This document shows, in pieces, positions 8,201 to 16,813 of a stretch of 47,264 nucleotides of DNA. Numbering within the stretch: position 1 is the stretch's first letter; the number at the start of each line of letters is the position of its first letter. Origin of the DNA: a virus. Under the pieces are notes generated by a model. That model saw only the letters and a program-made list of their open reading frames with translations. It searched no databases and was not told the DNA's origin. The DNA is taken from IMG/VR virus record IMGVR_UViG_3300042260_000250, positions 1 through 47,264 of that record. One strand, 5' to 3'. Made by a program: the position numbers and the translations under genes.

Positions 8201-10115
8201 TTGTTCCTGAAGTACCACTAGTTCCCGATTCTCCCGATGAACCGCTAGTTCCTGAAGAACCATCCGTTCCATTTATACCGTCAACTCCTGAAGAGCCACT
8301 TGTTCCTGATGTACCTGATTCTCCGCTACTTCCCGAAGTACCGCTTGAACCATCAGTACCATTAACTCCACTTAATCCTGAAGAACCGCTAGTACCCGAT
8401 GTACCACTTTCACCTGAAGTCCCTGAAGAACCACTAGTCCCCGAAGAACCATTTGTTCCTGAAGAACCATTTGTTCCTGAAGAACCATTTGTTCCTGAAG
8501 TTCCTGATGTTCCACTAGTTCCCGATTCTCCTGATGAACCTGATGTTCCTGAAGAACCATCCGTTCCATTTATACCGTCAACTCCTGAAGACCCACTCGT
8601 TCCAGATGAACCTGATTCTCCACTACTTCCCGAAGTACCTGATGAACCGTTAACACCTGATGAACCGCTAGTCCCCGAAGAACCGTCAGTACCTGAAGAA
8701 CCATTTGTACCAGATGAACCATCAGTACCCGATGAACCATCAGTACCTGAAGTACCGCTTGAACCTGATGTTCCTGAAGAACCGTTAGTTCCCGAAGTAC
8801 CACTTGTACCTGAAGAACCATTAGTACCTGAAGTACCACTAATACCTGATGAACCTGATGTTCCACTTGAACCATCTGTTCCATTTATACCATCAACACC
8901 TGAAGACCCTGAAGTCCCTGATGTACCACTTTCTCCCGATGAACCCGATGTTCCTGATGAACCGTCAATACCTGATGTTCCTGATGAACCGTCAATACCT
9001 GATGTTCCTGATGAACCGTCAATACCTGATGTTCCTGAAGTACCTGAAATACCACTAGTACCCGACGTACCACTTGAACCTGAAGTCCCTGAAGAACCGT
9101 TAGTCCCTGAAGTACCACTTGTCCCTGAAGTACCACTTGTCCCTGAAGAACCATCCGTCCCTGAAGAACCATCCGTCCCTGACGTTCCTGAAATACCACT
9201 AGTTCCCGATGAACCTGAAGTTCCCGATGTACCGCTCGAACCATTTGTACCTGAAGTTCCACTTGAACCTGAAGTTCCTGAAGAACCACTAGTACCTGAT
9301 GAACCATTAATCCCCGACGAACCTGATGTCCCTGAAGAACCACTAGTACCTGATGTACCTGAATTAGTCGCAGTAATACCCGTTATTATAATGGTATCAC
9401 CAATATTATTATATAAATGAATCTCAGATGATGCAGAAAAATAAGTACCACCCGTAACATTTATGTCAGTCATTCCTGTAATACTAACTGTATTACCTGA
9501 ATTATCGTATAATTCAATATAGTTGTTGATACCCGAAGCACCTGTAAAGAAAGTTCCTCCCGTGATGTAGGTATCATTTAAATCGGCTATTCTCCAACGA
9601 GCGTCGTTATGAGTAACACCTCCAACACCTTCAATAGTTGACGCAGTCCAAGCGTTAAGGAATAACTCTCCTTGGGGGGTGTCATTAAAACACATATAAC
9701 CTGTCGAGACTTCCGTTAGAGAGCCCGCGGTTTCCGCATTGTTAAAAAGTGTAGTATAATCAGGTATTACATATTGATATGTTAAATCAGTTTCGTGAAC
9801 ATAAACTAACATACCCAATCTTCTTCTACCTGAAGATATACCGTCATTATATAATCTTATTTCATTAGATGTTCCATATGGGACATTATAACTGAAATTA
9901 ATTGGGATACTATTACCTGAATACTCAACGGCACCACCATTAATTAAAACGTCATTAGGTATTGTCCAAATTAAATCTGAAAGGTTGTAAACTTCCATAT
10001 ATCCACCGATACTGTCTACACTGAAATTAGTACCTTCAACGTTAGCTCTATCTACGGATATTGGACCGAAAACAACATTAGCAGAAACTGGATTTTTATA
10101 ATCAAAACTCATCAT
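2262..10115 (-). CDS. Giant collagen-like tail fibre protein (2617 aa)
   Basis: The layout reads: residues ~1-252, a beta-rich head with two tandem strands of the ITGGT(Y/F)F...IELYDNSGNTVSITG type common in phage tail proteins; ~253-1005 Gly-X-Y; ~1006-1091 a first internal globular module; ~1092-1182 Gly-X-Y; ~1183-1333 a second module with a C1q/TNF-like look (YRFTPTIAGYYNVTL, IRKNG, SAYLIVGG); ~1334-2420 Gly-X-Y; ~2421-2617 a beta-rich cap ending RINTITLDLFS. The triplets are mainly GTS, GSS, GTN and GTD, with almost no proline until about residue 2258. The start is one of two adjacent ATG codons, 13 nt after the 311-aa gene. A long distal fibre is the likely role; no single family covers the whole protein. 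Trimer formation is inferred from the collagen pattern. Confidence 0.85.
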   Translation of the reverse strand: MMSFDYKNPVSANVVFGPISVDRANVEGTNFSVDSIGGYMEVYNLSDLIWTIPNDVLINGGAVEYSGNSIPINFSYNVPYGTSNEIRLYNDGISSGRRRLGMLVYVHETDLTYQYVIPDYTTLFNNAETAGSLTEVSTGYMCFNDTPQGELFLNAWTASTIEGVGGVTHNDARWRIADLNDTYITGGTFFTGASGINNYIELYDNSGNTVSITGMTDINVTGGTYFSASSEIHLYNNIGDTIIITGITATNSGTSGTSGSSGTSGSSGINGSSGTSGSSGTSGSSGTSGTNGSSGTSGTSGSSGTSGISGTSGTDGSSGTDGSSGTSGTSGTSGTSGTNGSSGTSGSSGTSGTSGISGTSGTSGIDGSSGTSGIDGSSGTSGIDGSSGTSGSSGESGTSGTSGSSGVDGINGTDGSSGTSGSSGISGTSGTNGSSGTSGTSGTNGSSGTSGSSGTSGTDGSSGTDGSSGTNGSSGTDGSSGTSGSSGVNGSSGTSGSSGESGSSGTSGSSGVDGINGTDGSSGTSGSSGESGTSGTSGTSGTNGSSGTNGSSGTNGSSGTSGSSGTSGESGTSGTSGSSGLSGVNGTDGSSGTSGSSGESGTSGTSGSSGVDGINGTDGSSGTSGSSGESGTSGTSGTNGSSGTSGTSGTSGTNGSSGTSGTSGTSGTSGTSGSSGTSGSSGTSGSSGTSGTSGSSGTSGSSGESGTSGTSGSSGVDGINGTDGSSGTSGSSGESGSAGTSGSSGTSGTNGSSGTSGSSGTDGSSGTSGSSGTDGSSGESGTSGTDGSSGTSGTDGSSGTSGSSGESGSSGTSGSSGVDGINGTDGSSGVSGSSGTDGSSGTSGTSGTNGSSGTSGSSGTNGSSGTSGTSGTDGSSGTSGSSGTDGSSGTSGTSGSSGTSGTSGTNGSSGTSGESGSAGTSGSSGVDGINGTDGSSGTSGSSGTDGSSGTSGSSGTSGTSGTNGSSGTSGSSGTSGSSGTSGSSGTSGTSGTSGTSGSSGTSGSSGVSADYIGNSTDCIDLSTLVVGTNITITTSVGLSYTIAQHLIVAYDNSNHFHGDVISYNPSTGSLTLQITEIDGSGNYCTWETNLDGASGGDGTSGTSGTSGTNGSSGTSGSAGTSGSSGVDGINGTDGSSGTSGSAGTSGSSGTNGSSGTSGTSGTNGSSGTSGTSGSSGTSGSSGTSPTGLVASDYVVQGYLSTNQSIPSNVDTIIQFIDDFDPNNWWDVSTYRFTPTIAGYYNVTLEVFWQTATVANNQYNSQIRKNGNQTFIWQNQTTTSAGVSQGNNKIIYFNGTTDYVEFTGYNGDPTSRNLEGGSNRSTSYFSAYLIVGGGTSGSSGTSGSSGTSGTSGASGSSGTSGSSGTSGTSGTNGSSGTNGSSGTSGSSGVSGTSGTSGTSGSSGTSGSSGTSGSSGVNGTSGTSGTSGTNGSSGTSGSSGTSGSSGTSGTSGVSGTSGTSGTSGSSGTNGSSGTSGTSGTNGSSGTSGTSGTNGSSGTSGSSGVDGINGTDGSSGTSGSSGINGTSGTSGVSGTSGTSGSSGVSGTSGTSGTSGSSGTNGSSGTSGTSGSSGTSGSSGTSGTSGTNGSSGTSGTNGSSGTSGSSGTSGTSGSSGTNGSSGTSGTNGSSGTSGTSGTNGSSGTNGSSGTSGTSGTNGSSGTSGSSGVDGINGTDGSSGVSGTSGTSGSSGVSGTSGTSGTNGSSGTSGTNGSSGTSGSSGTSGSSGVSGTSGTSGSSGVSGTSGTSGTSGTSGTNGSSGTSGTNGSSGTSGTSGTSGSSGTNGSSGTNGSSGTNGSSGTSGKAGTSGTSGTSGTNGSSGTSGSSGTNGSSGVDGINGTDGSSGTSGSSGINGTSGTSGTSGSSGTSGTSGSSGTNGSSGTSGTNGSSGTSGSSGTNGSSGTSGTSGSSGVSGTSGTSGTNGSSGTSGTNGSSGTSGSSGTSGTSGSSGTNGSSGTSGKAGTSGTSGTSGTNGSSGTSGSSGVSGTSGTSGSSGVDGINGTDGSSGTSGSSGTDGSSGTSGKSGTSGTSGTSGTSGSSGTNGSSGTSGSSGVSGTSGTNGSSGTSGTNGSSGTNGSSGTSGTSGTNGSSGTNGSSGTSGKAGTSGTSGTSGTSGSSGINGTSGTSGTSGSSGTSGTSGSSGINGTSGTSGTSGSSGTSGTSGSSGINGTSGTSGSSGTNGSSGTSGKAGTSGTSGTSGTNGSSGTSGSSGTNGSSGTSGSSGVDGINGTDGSSGTSGSSGVNGTSGTNGSSGTSGKAGTSGTSGTSGTSGSSGINGTPGSNGTSGTSGTSGSSGTNGSSGINGTPGSNGTSGTSGTSGTSGSSGINGTPGSNGTSGTSGTSGSSGINGTPGSNGTSGTSGVNGTPGSNGTSGTSGKAGTSGTSGTSGTSGSSGINGTPGSNGTSGTSGSSGKAGTSGTSGTSGSSGTSVAVSGTLDRYVKFTSPTTIGDSTFPITDNTTLGALEMGTYANSERYYEEDYSNHNLAVVGGGRPQSTRNILINRIALNSADELYIELTNPYYFDVLQNKVYGVEIYLVATEGSTGDCDYRLYTGAIKNIGGVATLVGPGFTEIISAQDSNLFRAVITASSSPERLRVVIINQSPSKDIQVAARINTITLDLFS
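2856..9359 (-). repeat. Gly-X-Y coding repeats of the giant fibre, with internal breaks
   Basis: Around 1930 residues of Gly-X-Y are split by two globular modules (DNA near 6840-7098 and 6117-6570). A block VDGINGTDGSSG recurs about a dozen times, visible on the plus strand as CCATTTATACCATC. Charged triplets change along the tract: GES and many GTD before the modules, GKA/GKS after them, and GTP-GSN only at the end. Confidence 0.9.
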
Positions 10116-10128
10116 ATTATTAAATATC

Positions 10129-11064
10129 TTACGGTATTAAACTTCCTCCTCGGAAATATAAATTATTATTAAAATTCTTTATTTTAAAGTCACCAATTGT
10201 ATATGTCGAATACACTCTATAAGTACCTGCAGGTATTGCAGTACCTGTATAATTAACAATGAAACTAGAGTATGTACTATTCATAGTAAAGTAAGTTAAA
10301 GAACCTGGGCTATTTGATTCACCAATTGTCGCATATTTTTGTCCATTTGTCGCCCCTGTTGGAACAAACCAAGTATACCAACAAGACTCATTAGGGTCCA
10401 TAACTGTATTAGGGACTTCGTGAGTTAAGAATCTATACGCAACTATTGGATTACCTTCAGAATCGAATCCTCCCGAAGATGTTGGTACTTGTTCACTTCT
10501 AATTGATGGTACACCTAAACTACCCCATCCTGTATAATTTAAGTAAGCATTCATCTGATTATTAAATGTTGATGAGGCAACCGAAGGGGAATTAATATTA
10601 TAACCTCTAAACGCACTTCCTTGAGATACCATCCAAGTGTTAAATGAAGTTCTTGCACTATATGGTTCAATAGTTAAATAAGCGTAGAATGAAGGTGTTG
10701 CGGTTGGTGTCGGTGTTGGTGTTTGAGTCGGAGTTTGGGTCGGTGTTGGTGTTGGAGTCGGAGTACCTGTAGGTTCTGGTGTTGGAGTTGGTGGTGGAGT
10801 TGCAGTAGGTGTTGGAGTTGCGGTAGGTGTAGGGGTAGGTGTAGGTTCGGTACAAGGTGCGATTATAAATGTTTCACAATTAAGTGAGTCAATAACTTTA
10901 ATCATAACCGCAGGGGCACTATTATACATTGCAGGTAAAACCACAGTATACGGCATTGTTGTTGTGGACCCAACATAGCTACAACTAGCACCAAGCACAT
11001 TACACACATATACTTGATATGGTGATGTTCCTGTTATACTTGTAATAGTTATTGATGACCCCAC
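10129..11064 (-). CDS. Tail adhesin-like protein with partial SprB motif and Pro/Thr linker (311 aa)
   Basis: The frame opens at GTG (11062-11064), two codons after a TAA; the first internal ATG is near residue 37. The N-terminus (SSITITSITGTSPYQVYVCN) looks like the second half of an SprB-type repeat as found in the gene before it, and lacks the usual leading cysteine strand. A Thr-Pro-rich linker ([18 protein letters not shown]) follows at roughly residues 72-125. The C-terminal ~185 residues (FYAYLTIEPYSARTSF...RGGSLIP) form a globular domain I do not recognise; it contains FNTW and CWYTWF segments. A 131-nt gap separates it from the 877-aa gene, and 13 nt separate it from the giant collagen-like gene. 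A small fibre or adhesin is likely. The short start may reflect a module trimmed by recombination. Confidence 0.7.
   Translation of the reverse strand: MGSSITITSITGTSPYQVYVCNVLGASCSYVGSTTTMPYTVVLPAMYNSAPAVMIKVIDSLNCETFIIAPCTEPTPTPTPTATPTPTATPPPTPTPEPTGTPTPTPTPTQTPTQTPTPTPTATPSFYAYLTIEPYSARTSFNTWMVSQGSAFRGYNINSPSVASSTFNNQMNAYLNYTGWGSLGVPSIRSEQVPTSSGGFDSEGNPIVAYRFLTHEVPNTVMDPNESCWYTWFVPTGATNGQKYATIGESNSPGSLTYFTMNSTYSSFIVNYTGTAIPAGTYRVYSTYTIGDFKIKNFNNNLYFRGGSLIP
10690..10850 (-). repeat. Thr-Pro(-Gln) linker repeat
   Basis: A low-complexity 6-nt-based tract encodes TPTPT, TATPTP and TQTPTQ units in the 311-aa protein. It closely resembles the linker in the neighbouring 877-aa protein. Confidence 0.85.
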
Positions 11065-11102
11065 AAATTATGTTACGTTTTTTTTTATGATTAACTCATT
11101 TT

Positions 11103-11109
11103 ATAAATA
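11103..11109 (-). promoter_or_regulatory. Recurrent TATTTAT motif upstream of the 311-aa gene
   Basis: The coding-strand text is AATATTTATAAAATG, 39-45 nt before the GTG. It is one of a set of intergenic copies of the same heptamer. A promoter role is inferred. The plus-strand reading TATAAATA equals the T4 late promoter core, so the orientation is uncertain. Confidence 0.35.
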
Positions 11110-11195
11110 TTAACGAAACCTTTTTATTATTGTAGGTTGTAATAATATTTGTAAGAGTTTTTAAAAGAATGGGAATACCACGTTATTACACGCTT

Positions 11196-13829
11196 TTAAA
11201 TACAACATTGTACAGGTATTGTTGACCCACAAGTAGCCGCAGTTACATTGTATTGTTCAGGGCCATTTGTTAATGATAAAACTTGGTAAGCACAAGTAAC
11301 ACAAGGAACTCTGTCTAAATTAACAAATTCTCCAATACTTAACTGATTTATATATCTAACTACATAAACATCACCACCAATTGCCCCTGTTTCACAATCA
11401 ATAACCTCTTGAACGTTGTAATAGTAATATGTTTCCGTTGGTGTAGGTGTTTGAGTTGGAGTTGTCGTAGGTGTTGGGGTCGGTGTTTGAGTTGGAGTTG
11501 CCGTAGGTGTTTGAGTCGGTGTTGGACTCGGTGTAGGTGTTGGAGTTACCGTAGGAGTTTGAGTTGGTGTAGGAGTTTGAGTTGGCGTAGGTGTTTGAGT
11601 CGGCGTTGGAGTTACCGTAGGAGTTTGAGTCGGTATAGGAGTTTGAGTCGGTGTTGGGGTTTGAGTTGGCGTAGGTGTTGGCGTAGGTGTTGAGTAATCG
11701 TCACAACAGAATCCATAATCTATCATTAATCTAATTATAACGTCCTTATCCGATAAGGCCTTTAAACAATCGGTACTTAACTGAATTGTATTTGATTCGG
11801 TATTAATTATGATAGAACCAATACCAGGTATACTATCTAATAGATTTCGTAACGCGGTAACGTATTGGGTATCTGTTGGGTAATCCAAAATTCCAACTGA
11901 ATTATAAAATTCACTAGTATAACCTGTACCCCCAACATCTAACAATATAGTAAATGTTGCGGCGGTTAATGAACATCCCGTTTCTCCCGAAGTTAGAACT
12001 TCATAACCATCATTTAACATTTGTCTTAAACCTTGTTCAGTACCACTATTCTCAATAAATTCACTATCACAGACATTAAATAATGAATATGTCGAATTAT
12101 TAGAACTACAACTTACTGAAATTGTCTTGTTTGCAACACATCCGTCAGAATCGGTTAAAATTAAACTATACGTTCCCGCAGTCAATCCCGTTATAAACAT
12201 ACCCGTTTGAGAACCAACATTTGAGGACCAACCAAAAGTATATGGTGGTTTACCTCCTGTAATTAAGGCAGTAACTGTACCCTCATTACCGTTCCCACAA
12301 GAAGTACTAGTTAAAGTAAACGCGGTCTTGGTCGATGATGGAATAATAAAACTTGTTTTTATTGTACACGATTCACTATCAGGGTCCGCATCACTAACTA
12401 ATGCGTTATAAAAACCTGCAGGTAGATTGGTAAATGTTGCCGTTTGGCTTGTACTATTTGCAATTATTTGACTACCGACCTGGTAGGTGTAAATACCTGG
12501 AGTGTCCACATAAACAGTAACCGACCCATTTTGATTTCCACAGGTAGTTGCAATTGGGTTCACGTTAACCGCATATGGTTGTACGTTCTCAATAACCACT
12601 GTTTTAGTGTAAGTACAAATCCCACCCTGAGTTGTCATTGTTACGGTATAAGTACCTGAACTTAAATTATTAAAAACCGCACTAGGAGATGTGTTCTGAG
12701 TATTAAGTACAGTACCGTTAGAATCTAATAATTCAAAAATATATGGCGTTTGTCCACCCCCACCTGATATAGTTATTGACCCACTACCGTTTGAACAGGT
12801 TGAGTTTTTAACAACTACGTTAGTTGATGTGAATGAGTTAGGTGTTAAAATAGTAGTACTACCTGAAACAACACATAGTGATGCGTCTGTAACTATAACG
12901 GTGTATGTCCCCGCAACTAAGTTATTATATGTATAAGTTCTACTTCCATCAATATCATTTTCACCATTTGAAAATTGATAATAAAATGGTGGTGTACCAC
13001 CAGATAAATTAACAATAATTTGTCCATTATTATCAAAACAAGTTGGGGATGTGTTAACAAAGTTAATAATCCCTAATCTAGTTGCCGCGGATACCACAAC
13101 ACTTTTAGTTATTGAACAATTATTGGCATCTGTAACAGTAACGGAATACGACCCACCTGACAAACCTGTTAATGAGGGTTGATTTATCGGGCTACTACTC
13201 CACTGATATGTGTAAGGAGAGGTACCAGTTAAACCTGTCACATATATCGCACCAGTATTACCTTGGGTACACGCGGAATCATCAATAGTATATAAACCAA
13301 ATGTGAATTTACCTGAATCAGTAATAACACAAGTGCCTGTAGAACCTGAACAACCACCATCGTCTGTGGCAATAACATAATAAATACCCGATGGTAATGA
13401 ATCAAAAATTTGAACGTCATCAGCAATTGAAGTACTGATAAGGGTACTATTTAATCCCGACAACTGATATAAGTCGTAAGTTACTGGATAATTTTGTGTT
13501 GTAGCAGTTACGGATAACATACCATTACTTCCTTCACAACTCGCTTCAGTTACTGTCTCTAAACTAAGACATAGTCCTGTCGAAATCCAAAGATTTACAT
13601 AAATCTCATCATTTGGCGGGGTATTTGAGTCATTTATTCTTATTTGATATAAACCTCCACTAAGTCCTGTTCTAGTTGAGTCGTCACCATCGTACACTAA
13701 AGTATCAACACCTAAATTTGGGTTATACCAATCGATAGTATATGGTTCGACACCGTCAATAGGGAATATTTGGATTGAACCATCACCCAAACCATTACAG
13801 TCCCCATTTACAATTGCATTATAAAACAT
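11196..13829 (-). CDS. SprB-repeat adhesin-like tail protein (877 aa)
   Basis: Residues ~1-585 hold about seven repeats of 75-90 residues. Each has a cysteine near its start, a G(S/Q/A)I(T/Y/I)V strand, a GG(T/K)xPYxYxW/F turn, a L(S/P/T)(G/A)G(T/S)Y(T/S)V(T/I)VTD strand and a second C. This is the SprB repeat known from Flavobacterium gliding adhesins. Residues ~585-710 form another domain (LLDVGGTG...[11 protein letters not shown]...DYGFCCDD) that resembles the end of the preceding 994-aa protein. Residues ~711-798 are a Thr-Pro-Gln linker, and the last ~78 form a cysteine-containing cap ending IPVQCCI. The start overlaps the previous stop (TAATG). A receptor-binding or host-surface adhesin is inferred; there is no signal peptide, as expected for a virion protein. 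Confidence 0.8.
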   Translation of the reverse strand: MFYNAIVNGDCNGLGDGSIQIFPIDGVEPYTIDWYNPNLGVDTLVYDGDDSTRTGLSGGLYQIRINDSNTPPNDEIYVNLWISTGLCLSLETVTEASCEGSNGMLSVTATTQNYPVTYDLYQLSGLNSTLISTSIADDVQIFDSLPSGIYYVIATDDGGCSGSTGTCVITDSGKFTFGLYTIDDSACTQGNTGAIYVTGLTGTSPYTYQWSSSPINQPSLTGLSGGSYSVTVTDANNCSITKSVVVSAATRLGIINFVNTSPTCFDNNGQIIVNLSGGTPPFYYQFSNGENDIDGSRTYTYNNLVAGTYTVIVTDASLCVVSGSTTILTPNSFTSTNVVVKNSTCSNGSGSITISGGGGQTPYIFELLDSNGTVLNTQNTSPSAVFNNLSSGTYTVTMTTQGGICTYTKTVVIENVQPYAVNVNPIATTCGNQNGSVTVYVDTPGIYTYQVGSQIIANSTSQTATFTNLPAGFYNALVSDADPDSESCTIKTSFIIPSSTKTAFTLTSTSCGNGNEGTVTALITGGKPPYTFGWSSNVGSQTGMFITGLTAGTYSLILTDSDGCVANKTISVSCSSNNSTYSLFNVCDSEFIENSGTEQGLRQMLNDGYEVLTSGETGCSLTAATFTILLDVGGTGYTSEFYNSVGILDYPTDTQYVTALRNLLDSIPGIGSIIINTESNTIQLSTDCLKALSDKDVIIRLMIDYGFCCDDYSTPTPTPTPTQTPTPTQTPIPTQTPTVTPTPTQTPTPTQTPTPTQTPTVTPTPTPSPTPTQTPTATPTQTPTPTPTTTPTQTPTPTETYYYYNVQEVIDCETGAIGGDVYVVRYINQLSIGEFVNLDRVPCVTCAYQVLSLTNGPEQYNVTAATCGSTIPVQCCI
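11436..11694 (-). repeat. Thr-Pro-Gln linker repeat
   Basis: About 85 codons of TPTPTQ / TPTPTV type with a strong 6- and 12-nt period. The near-identical character to 10690-10850 makes the two tracts plausible recombination partners. Confidence 0.85.
12075..13829 (-). repeat. About seven tandem SprB-type protein repeats
   Basis: The units are divergent in DNA but clear in protein. Recurring anchors are [29 protein letters not shown] and [39 protein letters not shown]. Confidence 0.75.
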
Positions 13830-16813
13830 TAATTACACTTAATTGAAAAGTTTATTCCGACATTTAACTCAAATGTCTTATCATTAAATTTAGGGTCACA
13901 TCCTAAATTATAAATAACAAATTTACTTTCACTCGTACTTTCGTCCAACGTAAATCCAAGACCTTGTTCTAATAGTATGTCAGGTAAATATGTAGTTATC
14001 GTATTTAACCATTGTGCTGGTGATGGCACATCTCCTATTCCAAACCCGTTATAAAACATAACTTTCATTATTTGATTACCACCTAATTTAACATCAACAT
14101 ACCAATCAGACACGATTGACTGTTCAGAACAAGTGGTAAATGTTTCACCTATGGATATCAAATAGTTATTGATTGTTTGGTATAGTACATCACCGAATGA
14201 AGTAACAGTACTTTGTCCATTATCCCAAGGATATACATAACAAGTAACTTTTTCCTCACTACAATTATATGGGAATATATTACCATTAATACTACAAGGG
14301 TCACAAGGTAAAGGTACAATTTCACAACCTCTTTGTAATCTATACACGAATTTTTGTCTATGGAAGATTGAGTTTTCAAACTTAGACCCCGCCATCCATA
14401 AAGTGGATGCTGGTATCATTTGTTCAACTAATCTCACCCAATAATCACCTAAACCATTAATATAATTAATCATTGTCTGATAATTAAAATTATCGTTAGG
14501 GATATTAACCGCAGATTCGGATTGTTGATATTTCCACCAAATAGATTGTAACGTAGGGTATCCCCCTGTTTTACCATCAGAAATAAACTGTCTATTTCGA
14601 GTATTAATCATATTACTCCAAAACGTTTGAGCGAATTCAAAAAAGGTCTTCTTACTTGGTTTAGGATTGATAAACGTCCAATCAACTCCTCCAGGTTGTG
14701 GATATGGTGTTGTTAGACCTGTACTAGGAATTGGGTAGTCGTATTTAGTCGACATTGTCCAAACATCATATAACAATCCTTGGGCGGGGTTCATAAATAA
14801 ATCAATGTTCTTAACATTAATTACTAACTTCTCATTATTAACAAAGTAATATGCGTTATAATTTGACCTACCACCACTAACCCTTAATCCAACGTCATTA
14901 ATTGGCCAACTCTTTTTATTATCAATAGTTCTAACTATTTTAAAACCTTCACTCATATATGGGAAAGTTCTATATCTTTCTAAATATTTTTGACCGTAAG
15001 TGAACGGTTCAAAGTATGTTTGAATATTAAAATTTTGCCCCGTAAATACACTAGTCGTCCTATTAACCTGTTGAATACTTTGGTGACTCTCAACCAATTC
15101 AAACCAACCAGCGCCTTTTTGAAAGAAATAATTTTCATTATTCGATAATGAAGAAGGATAACCTTCAGAATCTATAGGATAGTCATCAAGTGTTGCATTG
15201 GCATCTTCAATATTTTTTTGACTTGTAAACCCTGTGTATTTAATACCTTTAATTGAGAAAGTGGTCCCACTATCATATGATGGTAAGTCCTGTGAATAAG
15301 TTCCACCTGAAATATAGGAATATTGTCTTTCAAAATCCCCCATATTAATCTTCTGTCCCGCAACATAAATATTCTCATTAAATTCAACTAACGCTTCAGG
15401 AGCCCCAACCAATCTAAGCATAAATTCAATAGATTTTCGAGTACCTTTAGACTTGAATAAGTAAGCGGCATTCAATATTAAATTTCTATAAAATTGATAA
15501 TTCAACTCTGTTGGAGTATTGGCTCTTGAGAAACCAGGGTATTGTATTTTACTATCATTACCAAATACAGATTCTAAGAAACTATCGTTAGTGATTGGTG
15601 AAACATTAATTTTCCAACCGACTGTCTCCGCAAGGTTTTTAAGTAGTTGGGAAGGAATGTCGTTACCAACATTATAATTTACGGAATTCATAAACGACAA
15701 GGTGTCAATGAATTTTTTAACCTCATCAAAACTTCTACCATATACGTTCAATATTTTCTGAACTTTTTGGTCTTCCGTGTCAAAATCTTTAAAGGCTTGT
15801 GTTGTTAAAAATCTAGTAACTAAATTAGTTCTAAATGAGTCAAACGAATCTGCAATATCACTAACAGTTGCTAAGTAAAAATCAAAAGCCTCGGTTGCAA
15901 TATCTAAATTCCAAACACCATTTAATGGCCAAGTTACTCTTTGGTTATCCGTAAACAGTAAACCATCTTCCGTTTGTCTTGGAACTTGAAAAACCGCAGT
16001 ATACTGAGGAACTATCAATCTATTTAATAAAAATTTCTCAACCTCATCAAATGGTTCCAATAATGACTTATCGGTATAAAAACTATTGGGTCTAATAACT
16101 AAGTACTCTGTACTTGTTGTATTATCACCAAATGGTTTACCAAGAATTGTCACAGTTAAAATACCACTATATAAACTTTGGGTTGGTTGGATGTAAACTA
16201 CAGGATATTCTTTATCCCCAATAAATAACGAATATTTTGTGTATTCAGTCGTTAAATTTCTTAATGGTGAAACTTGATATTCTAATAATGAAATATTTCT
16301 TGTTGAATTTATACTAAAATCAACCCCAAATGGGTTTCTTGTTTTAGCAATATTAATGTCAAATGTCGTATGGTTTTCAAGTATATCATAAACCGCGTTA
16401 GTTGCCGTATTACCTGTAGATGAATCGTAATTTATTGGTGATACCTCTAAAGCACCTGGAAAAAAGTTTATAATTTTTTGTATGGATGTTGACATCCTTT
16501 TAGATAAAGGTCCGTATAGAGTAAATCTTGAAACCTCCGATAAATCAAAATTAGGATAAACTCTAAAATCTTTAGCAATAATTGCTTTAGATTCTAAAAT
16601 ATTACCAATGTTTAAACTATCCAAAGATATCGGTTCTGAAAACGCACCAATATTAAAGTTTCTATTAACTTTCTCAACTACCGATGTTGTGAATTCAAAA
16701 TTACCCTGCGTCAAACCTCCACCGTCAACAATTTGTAAACCTACAATGTTGTCGGAGAAAGTTCCAGCTCCGCTAGAGGGTCTCGGGGGATATCTATAAA
16801 ATCTTTTTGCCAT
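13829..16813 (-). CDS. Baseplate wedge protein with P2 gpI / T4 gp7-like segment (994 aa)
   Basis: Residues ~385-470 carry the pattern of P2 gpI-type baseplate proteins: [11 protein letters not shown], then an [16 protein letters not shown] segment (N-A-A-x-L-x-x-x-KGT) followed by a hydrophobic helix ([11 protein letters not shown]). gpI is the counterpart of T4 gp7, which clamps gp6 dimers in the wedge; that fits its position downstream of gp25 and gp6. [16 protein letters not shown] helix lies near residue 810, and a cysteine-rich stretch ([11 protein letters not shown]) near 840. The last ~110 residues resemble a domain in the next protein. It starts at ATG 16813 in a TAATG overlap with the preceding gene. 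The family call is by pattern, so gp7 equivalence is probable rather than shown. Confidence 0.6.
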   Translation of the reverse strand: MAKRFYRYPPRPSSGAGTFSDNIVGLQIVDGGGLTQGNFEFTTSVVEKVNRNFNIGAFSEPISLDSLNIGNILESKAIIAKDFRVYPNFDLSEVSRFTLYGPLSKRMSTSIQKIINFFPGALEVSPINYDSSTGNTATNAVYDILENHTTFDINIAKTRNPFGVDFSINSTRNISLLEYQVSPLRNLTTEYTKYSLFIGDKEYPVVYIQPTQSLYSGILTVTILGKPFGDNTTSTEYLVIRPNSFYTDKSLLEPFDEVEKFLLNRLIVPQYTAVFQVPRQTEDGLLFTDNQRVTWPLNGVWNLDIATEAFDFYLATVSDIADSFDSFRTNLVTRFLTTQAFKDFDTEDQKVQKILNVYGRSFDEVKKFIDTLSFMNSVNYNVGNDIPSQLLKNLAETVGWKINVSPITNDSFLESVFGNDSKIQYPGFSRANTPTELNYQFYRNLILNAAYLFKSKGTRKSIEFMLRLVGAPEALVEFNENIYVAGQKINMGDFERQYSYISGGTYSQDLPSYDSGTTFSIKGIKYTGFTSQKNIEDANATLDDYPIDSEGYPSSLSNNENYFFQKGAGWFELVESHQSIQQVNRTTSVFTGQNFNIQTYFEPFTYGQKYLERYRTFPYMSEGFKIVRTIDNKKSWPINDVGLRVSGGRSNYNAYYFVNNEKLVINVKNIDLFMNPAQGLLYDVWTMSTKYDYPIPSTGLTTPYPQPGGVDWTFINPKPSKKTFFEFAQTFWSNMINTRNRQFISDGKTGGYPTLQSIWWKYQQSESAVNIPNDNFNYQTMINYINGLGDYWVRLVEQMIPASTLWMAGSKFENSIFHRQKFVYRLQRGCEIVPLPCDPCSINGNIFPYNCSEEKVTCYVYPWDNGQSTVTSFGDVLYQTINNYLISIGETFTTCSEQSIVSDWYVDVKLGGNQIMKVMFYNGFGIGDVPSPAQWLNTITTYLPDILLEQGLGFTLDESTSESKFVIYNLGCDPKFNDKTFELNVGINFSIKCN

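Noticed and set aside
540-9359. CRISPR-like or minisatellite array
   Set aside because: The regular repeats have no spacers and lie fully inside open collagen-coding frames.
8131-9420. A second long plus-strand Pro/Val/Glu frame
   Set aside because: Same antisense effect of the collagen repeat; the real gene is on the minus strand.
11409-11693. Plus-strand Cys/Arg/Trp/Ser-rich small frame
   Set aside because: Complement of the Thr-Pro-Gln linker; its composition comes only from the 6-nt repeat.
11196-13829. A bacterial gliding gene, meaning the window is host chromosome
   Set aside because: It is translationally coupled to baseplate genes and surrounded by phage structural and replication genes; no host gene is seen.
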